64,000 nucleotides of DNA from Paracoccaceae bacterium (GTDB lineage Bacteria; Pseudomonadota; Alphaproteobacteria; Rhodobacterales; Rhodobacteraceae). The stretch is taken from NCBI GenBank assembly GCA_027489355.1, contig JAIXZY010000075.1, forward strand, positions 124,001 through 188,000, in the 5' to 3' direction. Each line of letters opens with the position of its first letter. The first letter of the stretch is position 1. Below the pieces are notes generated by a model, which was given only the letters and a program-made list of their open reading frames with translations, had not been told where the DNA came from and did not search any database. Shown here piece by piece: positions 1 to 8,149 of the stretch. A program made the position numbers and the translations under genes.

Positions 1-279
1 TACCTGGGCCAGCGGAACGATGTGCGGCTTCTGGGGCCGCGCGACGCCGGGCGGCGGGCGCCGACGGTGGCGGTGGAACTGGACCGGGCGGCCGAGCCGG
101 TGTCCGAGGAGCTGGGCCGCAACGGGATCGCCTGCTGGGCGGGGGATTTCTATGCGGTGCGGCCCCTGGAGGCGCTGGGCATCGACCGGGAGAAGGGTGT
201 GCTGCGGATGAGTGCGGTGCATTACACGTCGGCCGAGGAAGTGCAGCGGCTGATCGCGGCGCTGGACCGGGTGCTGTGA
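1..279 (+). CDS. Cysteine desulfurase-like class V aminotransferase, C-terminal fragment
   Basis: The frame is open from the first base, so the gene starts outside the window and only the last 92 residues are present. The tail 'GIACWAGDFYAVRPLEALG' followed by 'LRMSAVHYTSAEEV' and a final helix 'LIAALDRVL' is the C-terminal small domain of fold-type I PLP enzymes of the SufS/NifS-like group, where a 'R(M/V)S…HYNT' stretch closes the active site. The PLP lysine and catalytic cysteine regions lie outside the window, so I cannot tell a true desulfurase from a desulfurase-like homologue. A repeat element follows the stop, so it is probably transcribed separately from the photolyase gene. Confidence 0.65.
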   Translation, partial: YLGQRNDVRLLGPRDAGRRAPTVAVELDRAAEPVSEELGRNGIACWAGDFYAVRPLEALGIDREKGVLRMSAVHYTSAEEVQRLIAALDRVL

Positions 280-290
280 GGTCAGTTTAG

Positions 291-405
291 CGGAGCGCTG
301 GCGCGCAAGCCTTTGCGTTTGTCCCTGCGCGAAGTGTGCGCAGGGACGGCGTCGGGGGCGCTTCGCCCCCCGAACCCCCCGAGAGTATTTGCAAAAAGAG
401 CAAGG
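291..405 (+). repeat. Composite intergenic repeat with hairpins, copy A
   Basis: The element starts with GGAGCGCTGGCGCGC, shared with the copy at 19111-19217. It contains a perfect 10-bp stem (321-330 with 338-347, GTCCCTGCGC) and a 7-bp stem (354-360 with 364-370, GGGGGCG/CGCCCCC). It ends in AACCCCCC followed by GAGAGTATTTGCAAAAAG and AGCAAGG. The same tail is found at 4544-4576 and 19188-19217. Its place just after a stop codon and its stems suggest a transcription end or mRNA-stabilising module that has spread through the genome. That role is inference. Confidence 0.7.
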
Positions 406-411
406 CCATCC

Positions 412-439
412 TGATCCGGTCGCTGCGCTGGCCCGTATC
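412..439 (+). promoter_or_regulatory. Candidate RpoE/ECF-type promoter of the phr-cfa-trg cluster
   Basis: TGATCC (412-417) is followed after 16 bp by CGTATC (434-439). This matches the TGATCC/CGTA pattern of alphaproteobacterial RpoE–ChrR (ECF11-type) sigma factors. In R. sphaeroides the photolyase and cyclopropane synthase genes belong to the singlet-oxygen RpoE regulon, which makes the match plausible here. A start point about 7 bp downstream would give a very short leader before the ATG at 463. Confidence 0.5.
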
Positions 440-462
440 GGGAGGAAGTGAAAGGCTGGGGA

Positions 463-1875
463 ATGTCCGACCGACCGTTGATCCTGTGGTTCCGCCGCGA
501 CCTGCGGCTGGCGGACCAGCCGATGCTGGCGGCTGCGGCGGACTCGGGCCGTCCGCTGGTGCCGGTGTTCATCCTTGACCCCGAGACCGAGGCGCTGGGG
601 GCGGCGCCGAAATGGCGGCTGGGGCTTTCGGTGGCGGCTTTTGCCAAGGAGCTGGAGGGGCTGGGCGCGCGGTTGGTGCTGCGCCGGGGGCCGGCGCTGG
701 AGGTGTTGCGGGGGCTTGTCGCCGAGACGGGGGCGGGCGGGGTCTGGTGGTCTCGGCTCTATGATCCGTCCAGTGTTGCGCGGGATACCGGGGTCAAGGC
801 GGCGCTGCGGGGCGCGGGGATCGAGGCGCGGAGTTTTGCGGGGCATCTGCTTCACGAACCCTGGGAGGTGGAAACCGGGACGGGCGGGTTCTACCGGGTT
901 TTTACTCCGTACTGGAAAGCGGTGCGCGGGAGGGGCGTGGCGGCCCCGGCTCTGGCGCCGAAGGCTTTGCGGGGGATGGAGTGGTGGCCTGCCTCGGACC
1001 GGGTGGAGGATTGGCGGCTGGGCGCGGCGATGAACCGGGGGGCGGAGGTTGTTCTTCGCTACCAGGCGGTGGGCGAGGCGGCGGCGCGGGCGAAGCTGGG
1101 CGTGTTCCTGGACGGGCCGGTCGCGCGCTACGGCAAGATGCGGGATTATCCGGGGGTCGCGGGGACGTCGCGCCTGTCGGAGAACCTCACCTACGGCGAG
1201 ATCGGCATCCGCGAGGTCTGGCATGCGGGTCTGCGGGCGCGGGACGAAGGCAAGGCCGGGGCGGAGGACTTCCTGCGCGAGCTCGCCTGGCGGGAGTTCA
1301 GCTATCACCTGATGCACCACACGCCGCAGATCACCAGCGGCAACTGGCGGCCGGAATGGGACGGCTTCCCCTGGCGTGGGGACAACGAGGTGGCGGAGCG
1401 TTGGCGGCGGGGGATGACGGGGGAGCCCTTCGTCGATGCGGCGATGCGCGAGATGTATGTAACGGGGACGATGCACAACCGGGCGCGGATGATCGCGGGG
1501 AGCTACCTGACCAAGCACCTGCTGACGCACTGGAAGCTGGGGGCGGACTGGTTCGCGGACTGTCTGACCGACTGGGACCCGGCGGCGAATGCGATGGGCT
1601 GGCAATGGGTCGCAGGATCGGGGCCGGATGCGGCGCCCTATTTCCGCGTGTTCAACCCGGCCGGCCAGGCCGAGAAATTCGACGCCGATGCGCGCTATCG
1701 GCGGCGCTTCATCGCCGAGCTGTCGAAAAGTCCGGGACCCGAGGCGCTGGCCTATTTCGACGCGGTGCCGCGGTCCTGGGGCCTGACGCCCGCGCAATCC
1801 TATCCGAAGCCGGTCGTCGACCTGGCGGCGGGACGCGCAGCTGCCCTTGCGGCATATGCGGCACGAAATGCTTGA
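463..1875 (+). CDS. phr: Deoxyribodipyrimidine photolyase (photolyase/cryptochrome family)
   Basis: This is a light-driven DNA repair flavoenzyme that splits cyclobutane pyrimidine dimers using FAD and an antenna pigment. The N-terminal Rossmann domain opens with 'LILWFRRDLRLADQP'. The C-terminal helical FAD domain has 'LAWREFSYHLMHH', 'RMIAGSYLTKHLLTHW' and 'DWDPAANAMGWQWVAG', the class I FAD- and DNA-binding signatures. The length of 470 residues is normal. I chose the ATG at 463; an in-frame GTG at 448 sits on the GGAGG sequence itself. The gene leads a stress cluster with cfa and trgAB behind a candidate RpoE-type promoter. Photolyase rather than signalling cryptochrome is the likelier reading, but I cannot exclude the latter. 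Confidence 0.93.
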   Translation: MSDRPLILWFRRDLRLADQPMLAAAADSGRPLVPVFILDPETEALGAAPKWRLGLSVAAFAKELEGLGARLVLRRGPALEVLRGLVAETGAGGVWWSRLYDPSSVARDTGVKAALRGAGIEARSFAGHLLHEPWEVETGTGGFYRVFTPYWKAVRGRGVAAPALAPKALRGMEWWPASDRVEDWRLGAAMNRGAEVVLRYQAVGEAAARAKLGVFLDGPVARYGKMRDYPGVAGTSRLSENLTYGEIGIREVWHAGLRARDEGKAGAEDFLRELAWREFSYHLMHHTPQITSGNWRPEWDGFPWRGDNEVAERWRRGMTGEPFVDAAMREMYVTGTMHNRARMIAGSYLTKHLLTHWKLGADWFADCLTDWDPAANAMGWQWVAGSGPDAAPYFRVFNPAGQAEKFDADARYRRRFIAELSKSPGPEALAYFDAVPRSWGLTPAQSYPKPVVDLAAGRAAALAAYAARNA

Positions 1876-1930
1876 GCAACGCATCGCCATTGGTGAAAGT
1901 GTTGCCAACAAAGACCCTGGGGGTGGGCCG

Positions 1931-3145
1931 ATGGACGTGTTGACGACGGTGAAGGGGCAGGCGGGACTGCCGCGCTATTTCGCCACTGCTTTCGAGGTCG
2001 CGACGAAGCTGGGCGAGGGGCGGCTGGACTTTGTGATGCCCGACGGCCGCCGCTTCCGGATCGAGGGGAAGGCTCCCGGCATCGCGGCGGAAATCAGCGT
2101 GGTGAACCCGGACCTGTTCGCCCGGCTGGTGCGCGAGGGCGACCTTGGTTTCTGCGATGCCTATCTGGACGGGTGGTGGACGACCCCGGACCTGCAGGCC
2201 TTTCTGGACCTGATCCAGCGGCCCGCGAACAACATCGTGGGGGACGCCTATCCCGGCATGAGCCTTCTGCGTGCCTATGAGCGGATGCGGTTCTGGCTGC
2301 AGTCGAATTCGAAACGCCAGGCGAAGAAGAACATCCAGTACCACTATGACCTGGGCAATGCCTTCTATCGGCTGTGGCTGGACGACACGATGACCTATTC
2401 CTCGGCCCTCTTCGCCAATCCGCAGGAAAGCCTTGAGGCGGCGCAGACCCGGAAATACGCCAGCATGGTGGACCAGATGGGCGCGCGCGAGGGCGACCAC
2501 GTGCTGGAGATCGGCTGCGGCTGGGGCGGGTTCGCGGAATATGCGGCGAAGGAGCGGGGGCTGCGGGTCACGGGGCTGACGATCAGTCCCGCGCAGCATG
2601 ACTACGCGGTCGAGCGGATGCGCCGGGCGGGATTGTCGGACCGGGTGGAGATCAAGCTGCAGGACTATCGCGACGAACGGGGGTCTTATGACGGGATCGC
2701 CAGCATCGAGATGTTCGAGGCGGTGGGCGAGCGGTACTGGCCGGTCTACTTCGACACGCTGCGCGAGCGGCTGAAGCCGGGGCGCCATGCGACGTTGCAG
2801 ATCATCACCATCGCCGATGCGCGCTGGCAGCTCTACCGCAAGAGCGTCGATTTCATCCAGAAGTATATCTTTCCCGGCGGCATGCTTCCCGCGCCGTCGG
2901 TCCTGCGGGCGGAAGTCGAGAAGGCGGGGTTGCGGGTCAAGGGGTCCATCGAGTTCGGCGAAAGCTACAGCCTGACGCTGCGCCGCTGGCACGAGACCTT
3001 CAACGCGCGCTGGGGCGAGGTGAAGAAACTGGGCTTCGACGACCGCTTCAAGCGGATGTGGGACTTCTACCTCGCCTCTTGCGCGGGGGCCTTCCAGGGT
3101 GGAAACTGCGATGTGACGCAGATCACGGTGACGCGTCCTGCTTGA
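1931..3145 (+). CDS. cfa: Cyclopropane-fatty-acyl-phospholipid synthase
   Basis: The enzyme transfers a methylene group from S-adenosylmethionine to the double bond of unsaturated phospholipid acyl chains at the inner membrane. The SAM-binding motif I 'VLEIGCGWGG' lies near residues 191-200. It is preceded by 'NIQYHYDLGNAFYRLWLD' and followed by 'SIEMFEAVGERYW', all characteristic of the Cfa/Mycolic synthase family. The open frame extends upstream to 1847 inside phr. The ATG at 1931, which begins 'MDVLTTVKGQ', gives the usual length of 404 residues. The gene is 55 bp after phr and 10 bp before trgA, so co-transcription is likely. In Rhodobacter the orthologue is induced by singlet oxygen. Confidence 0.93.
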   Translation: MDVLTTVKGQAGLPRYFATAFEVATKLGEGRLDFVMPDGRRFRIEGKAPGIAAEISVVNPDLFARLVREGDLGFCDAYLDGWWTTPDLQAFLDLIQRPANNIVGDAYPGMSLLRAYERMRFWLQSNSKRQAKKNIQYHYDLGNAFYRLWLDDTMTYSSALFANPQESLEAAQTRKYASMVDQMGAREGDHVLEIGCGWGGFAEYAAKERGLRVTGLTISPAQHDYAVERMRRAGLSDRVEIKLQDYRDERGSYDGIASIEMFEAVGERYWPVYFDTLRERLKPGRHATLQIITIADARWQLYRKSVDFIQKYIFPGGMLPAPSVLRAEVEKAGLRVKGSIEFGESYSLTLRRWHETFNARWGEVKKLGFDDRFKRMWDFYLASCAGAFQGGNCDVTQITVTRPA

Positions 3146-3155
3146 GGGATAGGGC

Positions 3156-3608
3156 ATGGCAACTCCGATGCCGACGGGTGCGAAGCTGATGGCCGCGGTG
3201 TGTTTCGCCGTCGTCGGCTGGGTTCTGGCGAACTACTACGCGGTGAACATGCCCGACGCGACCGCGGCCGGGCCGATCCGCGAGGGCGCGGCGATCGTGG
3301 GGGCGCTGGTCGGCTGGTCGGTGATGGGCAACTCGGTCGGCAAGGGCTATGTCGAGGCGGCCGGGGCCGGGATCAAGACCGCGGTGGTGCTGGCGGTGAT
3401 GGCGCTGTTCGTGCTGGCGATGGCCGAGATGCTCGATAACTCGGTCAAGATGCGCTACGAGGACGCGATGGAGGCGGTGCTGGACGTGTTCCAGACCATG
3501 GCGAAGCGGTCGCATGCGCTGCTGTCGATGGGCGTGTTCGGGACCGTCCTGTTCGGCGGGATCCTGGGCGGACTGCTGACCGAGAACGCCGGCCGGCGCT
3601 GGAAGTGA
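3156..3608 (+). CDS. trgA: TrgA family membrane protein (tellurite resistance locus)
   Basis: A 150-residue protein with hydrophobic segments around residues 10-27, 45-57, 74-92 and 122-142, consistent with an inner-membrane protein. 'GAIVGALVGWSVMGNSVGKGY'-like glycine-rich packing and the position directly before a Nudix gene match TrgA of R. sphaeroides, which with TrgB contributes to tellurite resistance. Its biochemical activity is unknown. The stop overlaps the GTG start of trgB (GTGA), which indicates translational coupling. The family assignment rests on gene order and overall composition rather than on catalytic residues. Confidence 0.75.
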   Translation: MATPMPTGAKLMAAVCFAVVGWVLANYYAVNMPDATAAGPIREGAAIVGALVGWSVMGNSVGKGYVEAAGAGIKTAVVLAVMALFVLAMAEMLDNSVKMRYEDAMEAVLDVFQTMAKRSHALLSMGVFGTVLFGGILGGLLTENAGRRWK

Positions 3609-4453
3609 CCGGGCTGTCCCGAACGGGCTGGCCGCCCGCCCTGCGCGCGGCGGTGGCGGCTGGCGGGCCGGAGTGCGAAACGTTCCTGGAGGCTGTGCTG
3701 GGCGACGAGGCCGGGGTGGGACCCGACCTGGTGTGGCTTGTGTTGCGCTATCACGGACATCTTCCGGTCGAGCGGGTGCGCAAGAGGCTGCCCGCGCTGC
3801 GGGTCGAGGCAGCGAGCCGTGAGCGCGCCGCTGCTGCTTTGGAGCGGGGGTTGCGCCTTGGCTCAGGCGCGGTCGAGGCGGGGACGGTAGAGCCGTCCCA
3901 TGCGGGCTTCTTCGCGCTGGACCTCTGGCATCTGCGGCACCGGCGCTTTGACGGGACGATGAGTCCCCTGCTGGTGCGCGAGGTCTTCGTGGCGGGCGAT
4001 GCGGTGACGGTGCTGCCCTATGACCCGGTGCGGGACAGGGTGCTGCTGGTCGAGCAAGTGCGGATGGGGCCGCTGGGGCGGGGAGACCCGTTGCCCTGGC
4101 AGCTGGAGGCGATCGCGGGCCGGATCGACCCGGGCGAGACCCCCGAGGCGGCCGCGCGGCGCGAGGCGGTGGAGGAGGCTGGTCTGGTCCTGGGCGCGCT
4201 GGAGAAGGTGGCGGAATACTACCCGACGCCGGGGGCGGTGACGGAGTATCTTTATTCCTACGTCGGTCTCTGCGACCTGCCGGATGGTGTGGCGGGGGTC
4301 TTCGGCGCGGCGGAGGAGGCCGAGGACATCAAGGGGCACCTTTTGTCTTTCGACCGGCTGGTCGAGGTGATGGGGGCAGGCGAGATCGGGAACGCGCCGC
4401 TTCTGCTGACCGTGCTGTGGTTGCAGCGCGAGCGGGGGCGGCTGCGCGGGTAG
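3605..4453 (+). CDS. trgB: Nudix hydrolase, ADP-ribose pyrophosphatase type (TrgB)
   Basis: The Nudix box is complete: 'GRIDPGETPEAAARREAVEEAG' (G-x5-E-x7-REUxEExGU) near residues 176-197, with 'PWQLEAIAGR' before it, as in ADP-ribose diphosphatases. Around 130 residues precede the Nudix domain. Part of this is a gamma-glutamylcyclotransferase-free spacer ('HAGFFALDLWHLRHRRFDG') typical of TrgB-like proteins. The enzyme should hydrolyse ADP-ribose or related nucleoside diphosphates in the cytoplasm. The GTG start at 3605 overlaps the trgA stop. The gene ends inside a palindromic repeat. Tellurite relevance comes from the family context, not from a visible residue. Confidence 0.85.
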   Translation: MTGLSRTGWPPALRAAVAAGGPECETFLEAVLGDEAGVGPDLVWLVLRYHGHLPVERVRKRLPALRVEAASRERAAAALERGLRLGSGAVEAGTVEPSHAGFFALDLWHLRHRRFDGTMSPLLVREVFVAGDAVTVLPYDPVRDRVLLVEQVRMGPLGRGDPLPWQLEAIAGRIDPGETPEAAARREAVEEAGLVLGALEKVAEYYPTPGAVTEYLYSYVGLCDLPDGVAGVFGAAEEAEDIKGHLLSFDRLVEVMGAGEIGNAPLLLTVLWLQRERGRLRG

Positions 4454-4480
4454 GGAAGGTGGGCGTCTCGCCCACCCTAC
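4450..4480. repeat. GTAGGG palindromic intergenic element, copy 1
   Basis: Inverted arms GGTGGGC (4458-4464) and GCCCACC (4470-4476) flank GTCTC, with outer GTAGGG/CTAC. It overlaps the trgB stop codon. It belongs to the same family as the elements at 41307, 55348 and 56705. Confidence 0.8.
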
Positions 4481-4520
4481 GCAGGCGCATCCAGAGCGGA
4501 CCTTCCGCCTTGGCCCGACC

Positions 4521-4576
4521 CCGGAGGGTTTTGCACCCTCCGGACCTCCCGCAGAGTATTTTGGGAAAAGAGCAAG
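4521..4576. repeat. Composite intergenic repeat, copy B (short)
   Basis: An 8-bp stem CCGGAGGG/CCCTCCGG (4521-4528, 4536-4543) is followed by CCTCCCGCAGAGTATTTTGG and GAAAAGAGCAAG, the conserved tail also present in copies A and C. It lies between the convergent trgB and oxidoreductase genes and may act as a terminator. Confidence 0.65.
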
Positions 4577-4588
4577 CAGCGCGTGGAG

Positions 4589-5746
4589 TTAAAGGTTCAG
4601 GCTGACCCAGGCGCCGTTCCTGGCCGAGGAGCGGACGCAGGCATCGACGAAAGCGACGCCTTCTAGGCCCTCCTTGAGGCCGGGGAAGGTGGTGCCTTCG
4701 GGGACGGGCGTGCCGGTCTTGGCGGCGCGGATGGCGCGGGCGGCTTCGGTGTAGATGTTGGCGAAGCCTTCCAGGTAGCCCTCCGGGTGGCCGGGGGGGA
4801 CGCGGGTCACGCGGGCGGCTTCGGGGCCGGAGCCTGCGCCGCCGCGGGTGATCTTGCGCTTCGCCTCGCCGAAGGGGGTGAACCAGAGGTAGTTCGGGTC
4901 TTCCTGCGACCATTCGAGGCCGCCCTTGGTGCCGTAGACGCGGAGCCTGAGGCCGTTTTCGTTGCCCGGCGCGACCTGGCTGCACCAGAGCATCCCCTTG
5001 GCCCCGCCCTGGTAGCGCATGAGCACATGGCCGTTGTCATCGACGCGGCGGCCGGGGACGAAGGCGGTGAGGTCGGCGGCGAGCGTGTCGAGGGTCAGGC
5101 CGGTGACGAAGTTCGCCAGGTTGAACGCGTGGGTGCCGATGTCTCCCGTCGAGCCGCCGACGCCCGAGCGGGCGGGGTCGGTGCGCCAATCGGCCTGCTT
5201 GTTGTCGACTTCCTGCGTGAGCCAGTCCTGGACGTATTCGACGTTCACAAGGCGCAGGTCTCCGAGGTCGCCGTTCGCGATCATCGCCTTGGCCTGCCGG
5301 ATCATCGGGTAGCCGGTGTAGTTGTGGGTGAGCGCGAAGACGACTCCGCTGGCCTCGGCAGCCTTGGCGAGTTTCTTGGCCTCGGGCAGGGTCGCGGTTA
5401 GCGGCTTGTCGCAGATGACATGGATGCCGCGCTTCAGGAACTGCATCGCCATGGGTGCGTGCATGTGGTTGGGGGTCACGATGGCGACGGCGTCGATGCC
5501 GTCCTTGCGGCGGGCTTCCTTGGCGGCCATCTCCGCGAAGGAGGTGTAGGCGCGGGGCACGCCCAGGTCTTGCGCGGAGGCCAGCGCCTTTTCCGGGTTC
5601 GATGAGAATGCGCCTGCAACCAGTTCATAGTGATCGTCAATCCGCGCGGCGATGCGGTGGACGGCGCCGATGAAGGCGTCGCGTCCCCCGCCCACCATGC
5701 CGAGGCGGAGGCGTTCGGGGCGGGCGGTGTGGGCGGCGTCGATCAT
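4589..5746 (-). CDS. Gfo/Idh/MocA family oxidoreductase
   Basis: An NAD(P)-dependent sugar dehydrogenase-like protein of 385 residues. The Rossmann motif 'LRLGMVGGGRDAFIGAVHR' is near the N-terminus. 'DAVAIVTPNHMHAPMAMQFLKRGIHVICDKPLT' carries the family's conserved E/D-K-P motif, here DKP. The C-terminal domain has 'GDIGTHAFNLANFVTG', including the usual active-site histidine. The ATG at 5746 has GGAG seven bases upstream, so I prefer it to an in-frame start at 5764. It starts 4 bp after the isomerase stop and is the last gene of the LacI–isomerase–oxidoreductase unit. Substrate unknown; likely a sugar or keto-sugar. Confidence 0.88.
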   Translation of the reverse strand: MIDAAHTARPERLRLGMVGGGRDAFIGAVHRIAARIDDHYELVAGAFSSNPEKALASAQDLGVPRAYTSFAEMAAKEARRKDGIDAVAIVTPNHMHAPMAMQFLKRGIHVICDKPLTATLPEAKKLAKAAEASGVVFALTHNYTGYPMIRQAKAMIANGDLGDLRLVNVEYVQDWLTQEVDNKQADWRTDPARSGVGGSTGDIGTHAFNLANFVTGLTLDTLAADLTAFVPGRRVDDNGHVLMRYQGGAKGMLWCSQVAPGNENGLRLRVYGTKGGLEWSQEDPNYLWFTPFGEAKRKITRGGAGSGPEAARVTRVPPGHPEGYLEGFANIYTEAARAIRAAKTGTPVPEGTTFPGLKEGLEGVAFVDACVRSSARNGAWVSLNL

Positions 5747-5750
5747 GGGG

Positions 5751-6806
5751 TTACTCCAGTCCAAGCATGCGGCGGTTGGCGGCGCGGTCGGTGCCGGCGT
5801 CGGCGAAATCGTCGAAGGCTTTTTCTGTCACGCGGATGATGTGGGCGTCAACGAAGGCCGCCCCTTCGCGCGCGCCGTCCTCGGGGTGTTTCAGGCAGCA
5901 TTCCCATTCGACCACGGCCCAGCCGTCGTACCCGTACTGCGTGAGCTTGGAGAAGATGCCGCCGAAATCGACCTGCCCGTCGCCGGGAGAGCGGAAGCGG
6001 CCCGCGCGGTTGACCCAAGGTTGGAAGCCGCCGTAGACGCCCTGGCGGCCGGTCGGGTTCAGCTCGGCGTCCTTGACGTGGAACATCTTGATCCGGTCGT
6101 GGTAGATGTCGATATGGTCAAGGTAATCAAGGTGTTGCAGCAGGTAATGCGAGGGGTCGTAGAGCATGTTGGCGCGGCTGTGCCCCTTCACGCGGTCGAG
6201 AAACATCTCGAAGGTGACGCCGTCGTGCAGGTCCTCGCCGGGGTGGATTTCGTAACAGACGTCGACGCCGCAGTCCTCGGCATGGTTCAGAAGCGGCGTC
6301 CAGCGGCGGGCGAGTTCGTCGAAGGCTTCCTCGACGAGGCCCGCGGGGCGCTGCGGCCAGGGGTAGAGGTAGGGCCATGCGAGAGCCCCGGAGAAGGTCG
6401 CGTGGGCGGTGAGGCCGAGGTTTTTGGACGCGGTGAGCGCCTTCTTCACCTGGTCCACGGCCCATGCGGCGCGGGCCTTCGGGTTGCCGCGGACGGACGG
6501 GGCAGCAAAGCCGTCGAACTGGGTGTCGTAGGCCGGGTGGACCGCGACGAGCTGGCCCTGCAGGTGGGTGGAAAGCTCGGTCACCTCGACCCCGGCCTCC
6601 TTCGCGATTCCCTTGAACTCATCGCACCAGGTCTTTGAGGAGGCGGCCTTTTCCAGATCGAAGAGACGGCCGTCCCAGGACGGGACCTGGACGCCGACGT
6701 AGCCGCAATCGGCGGCCCATCTGGTGATCTCGCCCCAGGAGTTGAAGGGGGCTGCGTCGCCCGCGAACTGCGCGAGAAAGAGGGCCGGGCCCTTGATCGT
6801 CTTCAT
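5751..6806 (-). CDS. Sugar phosphate isomerase/epimerase-like TIM-barrel protein
   Basis: A xylose-isomerase-like TIM barrel (AP endonuclease 2 superfamily) of 351 residues. Candidate metal-site segments are 'CYEIHPGEDLHDG', 'NMLYDPSHYLLQHLD', 'IKMFHVKDAE' and 'WAVVEWECCL', which supply the typical Glu/His/Asp/Glu ligands. Such proteins isomerise or epimerise sugars, and some relatives act on 3-keto-sugars. The gene sits 21 bp after the LacI gene and 4 bp before the Gfo/Idh/MocA gene. A shorter relative of 249 residues at 14793 is paired with another oxidoreductase in the same way. Confidence 0.85.
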   Translation of the reverse strand: MKTIKGPALFLAQFAGDAAPFNSWGEITRWAADCGYVGVQVPSWDGRLFDLEKAASSKTWCDEFKGIAKEAGVEVTELSTHLQGQLVAVHPAYDTQFDGFAAPSVRGNPKARAAWAVDQVKKALTASKNLGLTAHATFSGALAWPYLYPWPQRPAGLVEEAFDELARRWTPLLNHAEDCGVDVCYEIHPGEDLHDGVTFEMFLDRVKGHSRANMLYDPSHYLLQHLDYLDHIDIYHDRIKMFHVKDAELNPTGRQGVYGGFQPWVNRAGRFRSPGDGQVDFGGIFSKLTQYGYDGWAVVEWECCLKHPEDGAREGAAFVDAHIIRVTEKAFDDFADAGTDRAANRRMLGLE

Positions 6807-6827
6807 GCTTTTCCTCCACTTCGGGCC

Positions 6828-7865
6828 TTAGCGGCCCCGTTCCACCTTGACCGGAACCTCAAGGCCCTGCCGATCGGTCCAGTCGCGTTTGTCGATCTCG
6901 GCCACCAGGGCGCGGGCCAGAAATTCGCCGGCCCGACCCACATCCTCGCGTACGATGAGGATGTCCTTGCGGAAGCGGCGGAGAAGCGGGATCGCCTCTT
7001 TCGCCACCACGTCGAAGTCGCGGCCGAGGACGCGGCCGGAAGTCTCGGCCCCGGCGATGGCGGCCATCGCGGCGGTGGTCGAGCCGACGAGAAGGCCGTC
7101 GGGCGGGTCCGGCTGGGCGAAGCGGGCGGCGACGGCGGCCTCGACCGCCTCGCCGCCGGAATCGGAGGTGACGTTGCCGGCAACCTCGAACGGCAGGCCG
7201 AGAAGCGCTGCCTCGTCCGAGAAGCCGAAGGTCATGTGCCGGGCATACATGTGGGCGCGGGGCGGAGCGAGGAGGTAGAGCCGCTTGCGGCCGCGGTCGG
7301 CCAGGGCACGGGCACCAAGGCGTCCGAAGGCCTCGTTGTCGAAGTCGAAATAGGGATGGTCGATGCCCATCGCAGTGCGGCCATGCGCGGCGAACGGAAA
7401 GCCGCGGTCGTGCATGTAGCGGATGCGGGGGTCGTCTTCCTTGGTCTGGTTCAGGATGATCCCGTCGGCGCTTTCCGTCTCGACGATGTAGCGGATCGGG
7501 TCCATCGGGTCCTGGTCGGGAAAGAAGGGCATCACGACCATGTGGTAGGCGGTGCCGCGCAGCGCGTTGGCGATGGAGTAGATGAGCCGCGAGGTGTGGT
7601 TCATCACGTCGGTCTCGGTCGAGAGCACGAGAGCGATCACGTTGGTCTTGCCTGTGCGCAGGCGCACACCGGCCCGGTTCGGGCGGTAGCCAAGCCGGGC
7701 GGCGGTCTCGCGGACGCGCTTCTTCGTCTCTTCCCCGATGTCGGGGGCGTCCTTCAGCGCACGGCTGACGGTGGCGATGGCAAGGCCGGTCGCGGCGGCG
7801 ATGGTCTTCAGCGTCGGGCGCTGGGTGTCCGAATCAGTCGGCGTCGTGTCAGCGATCGAAGCCAT
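6828..7865 (-). CDS. LacI family transcriptional regulator of the glycoside locus
   Basis: The N-terminal LacI helix-turn-helix is clear: 'PTLKTIAAATGLAIATVSRALKDAPDIGEETKKR', with hinge 'LGYRPNRAGVRLRTGKTN'. A periplasmic-binding-protein-like effector domain with 'ADGIILNQT' and 'PDGLLVGSTTAAMAAI' follows. I chose the ATG at 7865 (345 aa), which has GGAGG six bases upstream, over an upstream-open frame reaching 8108. It heads an operon with the isomerase and oxidoreductase genes and is divergent from the ABC/mannosidase operon. The 320-bp gap in front of it holds two CG-centred operators close to the other operon. It probably represses both arms until a mannoside or related sugar is present (inference). 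Confidence 0.9.
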   Translation of the reverse strand: MASIADTTPTDSDTQRPTLKTIAAATGLAIATVSRALKDAPDIGEETKKRVRETAARLGYRPNRAGVRLRTGKTNVIALVLSTETDVMNHTSRLIYSIANALRGTAYHMVVMPFFPDQDPMDPIRYIVETESADGIILNQTKEDDPRIRYMHDRGFPFAAHGRTAMGIDHPYFDFDNEAFGRLGARALADRGRKRLYLLAPPRAHMYARHMTFGFSDEAALLGLPFEVAGNVTSDSGGEAVEAAVAARFAQPDPPDGLLVGSTTAAMAAIAGAETSGRVLGRDFDVVAKEAIPLLRRFRKDILIVREDVGRAGEFLARALVAEIDKRDWTDRQGLEVPVKVERGR

Positions 7866-8121
7866 CACGCCTCCGGCAAGCAGGGCGGAACCCGCATTGG
7901 CAGATGCGAGGCCGGTCAGGTGATTCGGTCGGGCGGGGGTGGTGTGCAACCGCAGCGCGACGGCCCCGCATGCGGGCGGCAAACGTCCGTCCGGCAAGGC
8001 AGTCAGCGCGGTTTTTGCGGCGCAGCATCGGGTCGGTCTTCCCTGGATTTTTGCCCCGGCGGAGGCGCGTCCTGCGCCCATGAAAACTTGGGTGGCGGTC
8101 GGGAACAAGCGAAAAGATTGG

Positions 8122-8149
8122 TTGATTGCCCAAACTATAACGTTATAGG
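8122..8149 (+). promoter_or_regulatory. Candidate sigma-70 promoter of the ABC/beta-mannosidase operon
   Basis: TTGATT (8122-8127), 16 bp, TATAGG (8144-8149). The -10 element lies inside the first LacI-type palindrome, so bound repressor would block polymerase. The ATG at 8186 is preceded by GGGAGGAA. Confidence 0.45.

Noticed and set aside
1847-1930. Upstream start for cfa inside phr
   Set aside because: The extra 28 residues are not typical of Cfa proteins, and the ATG at 1931 gives the usual N-terminus and length.
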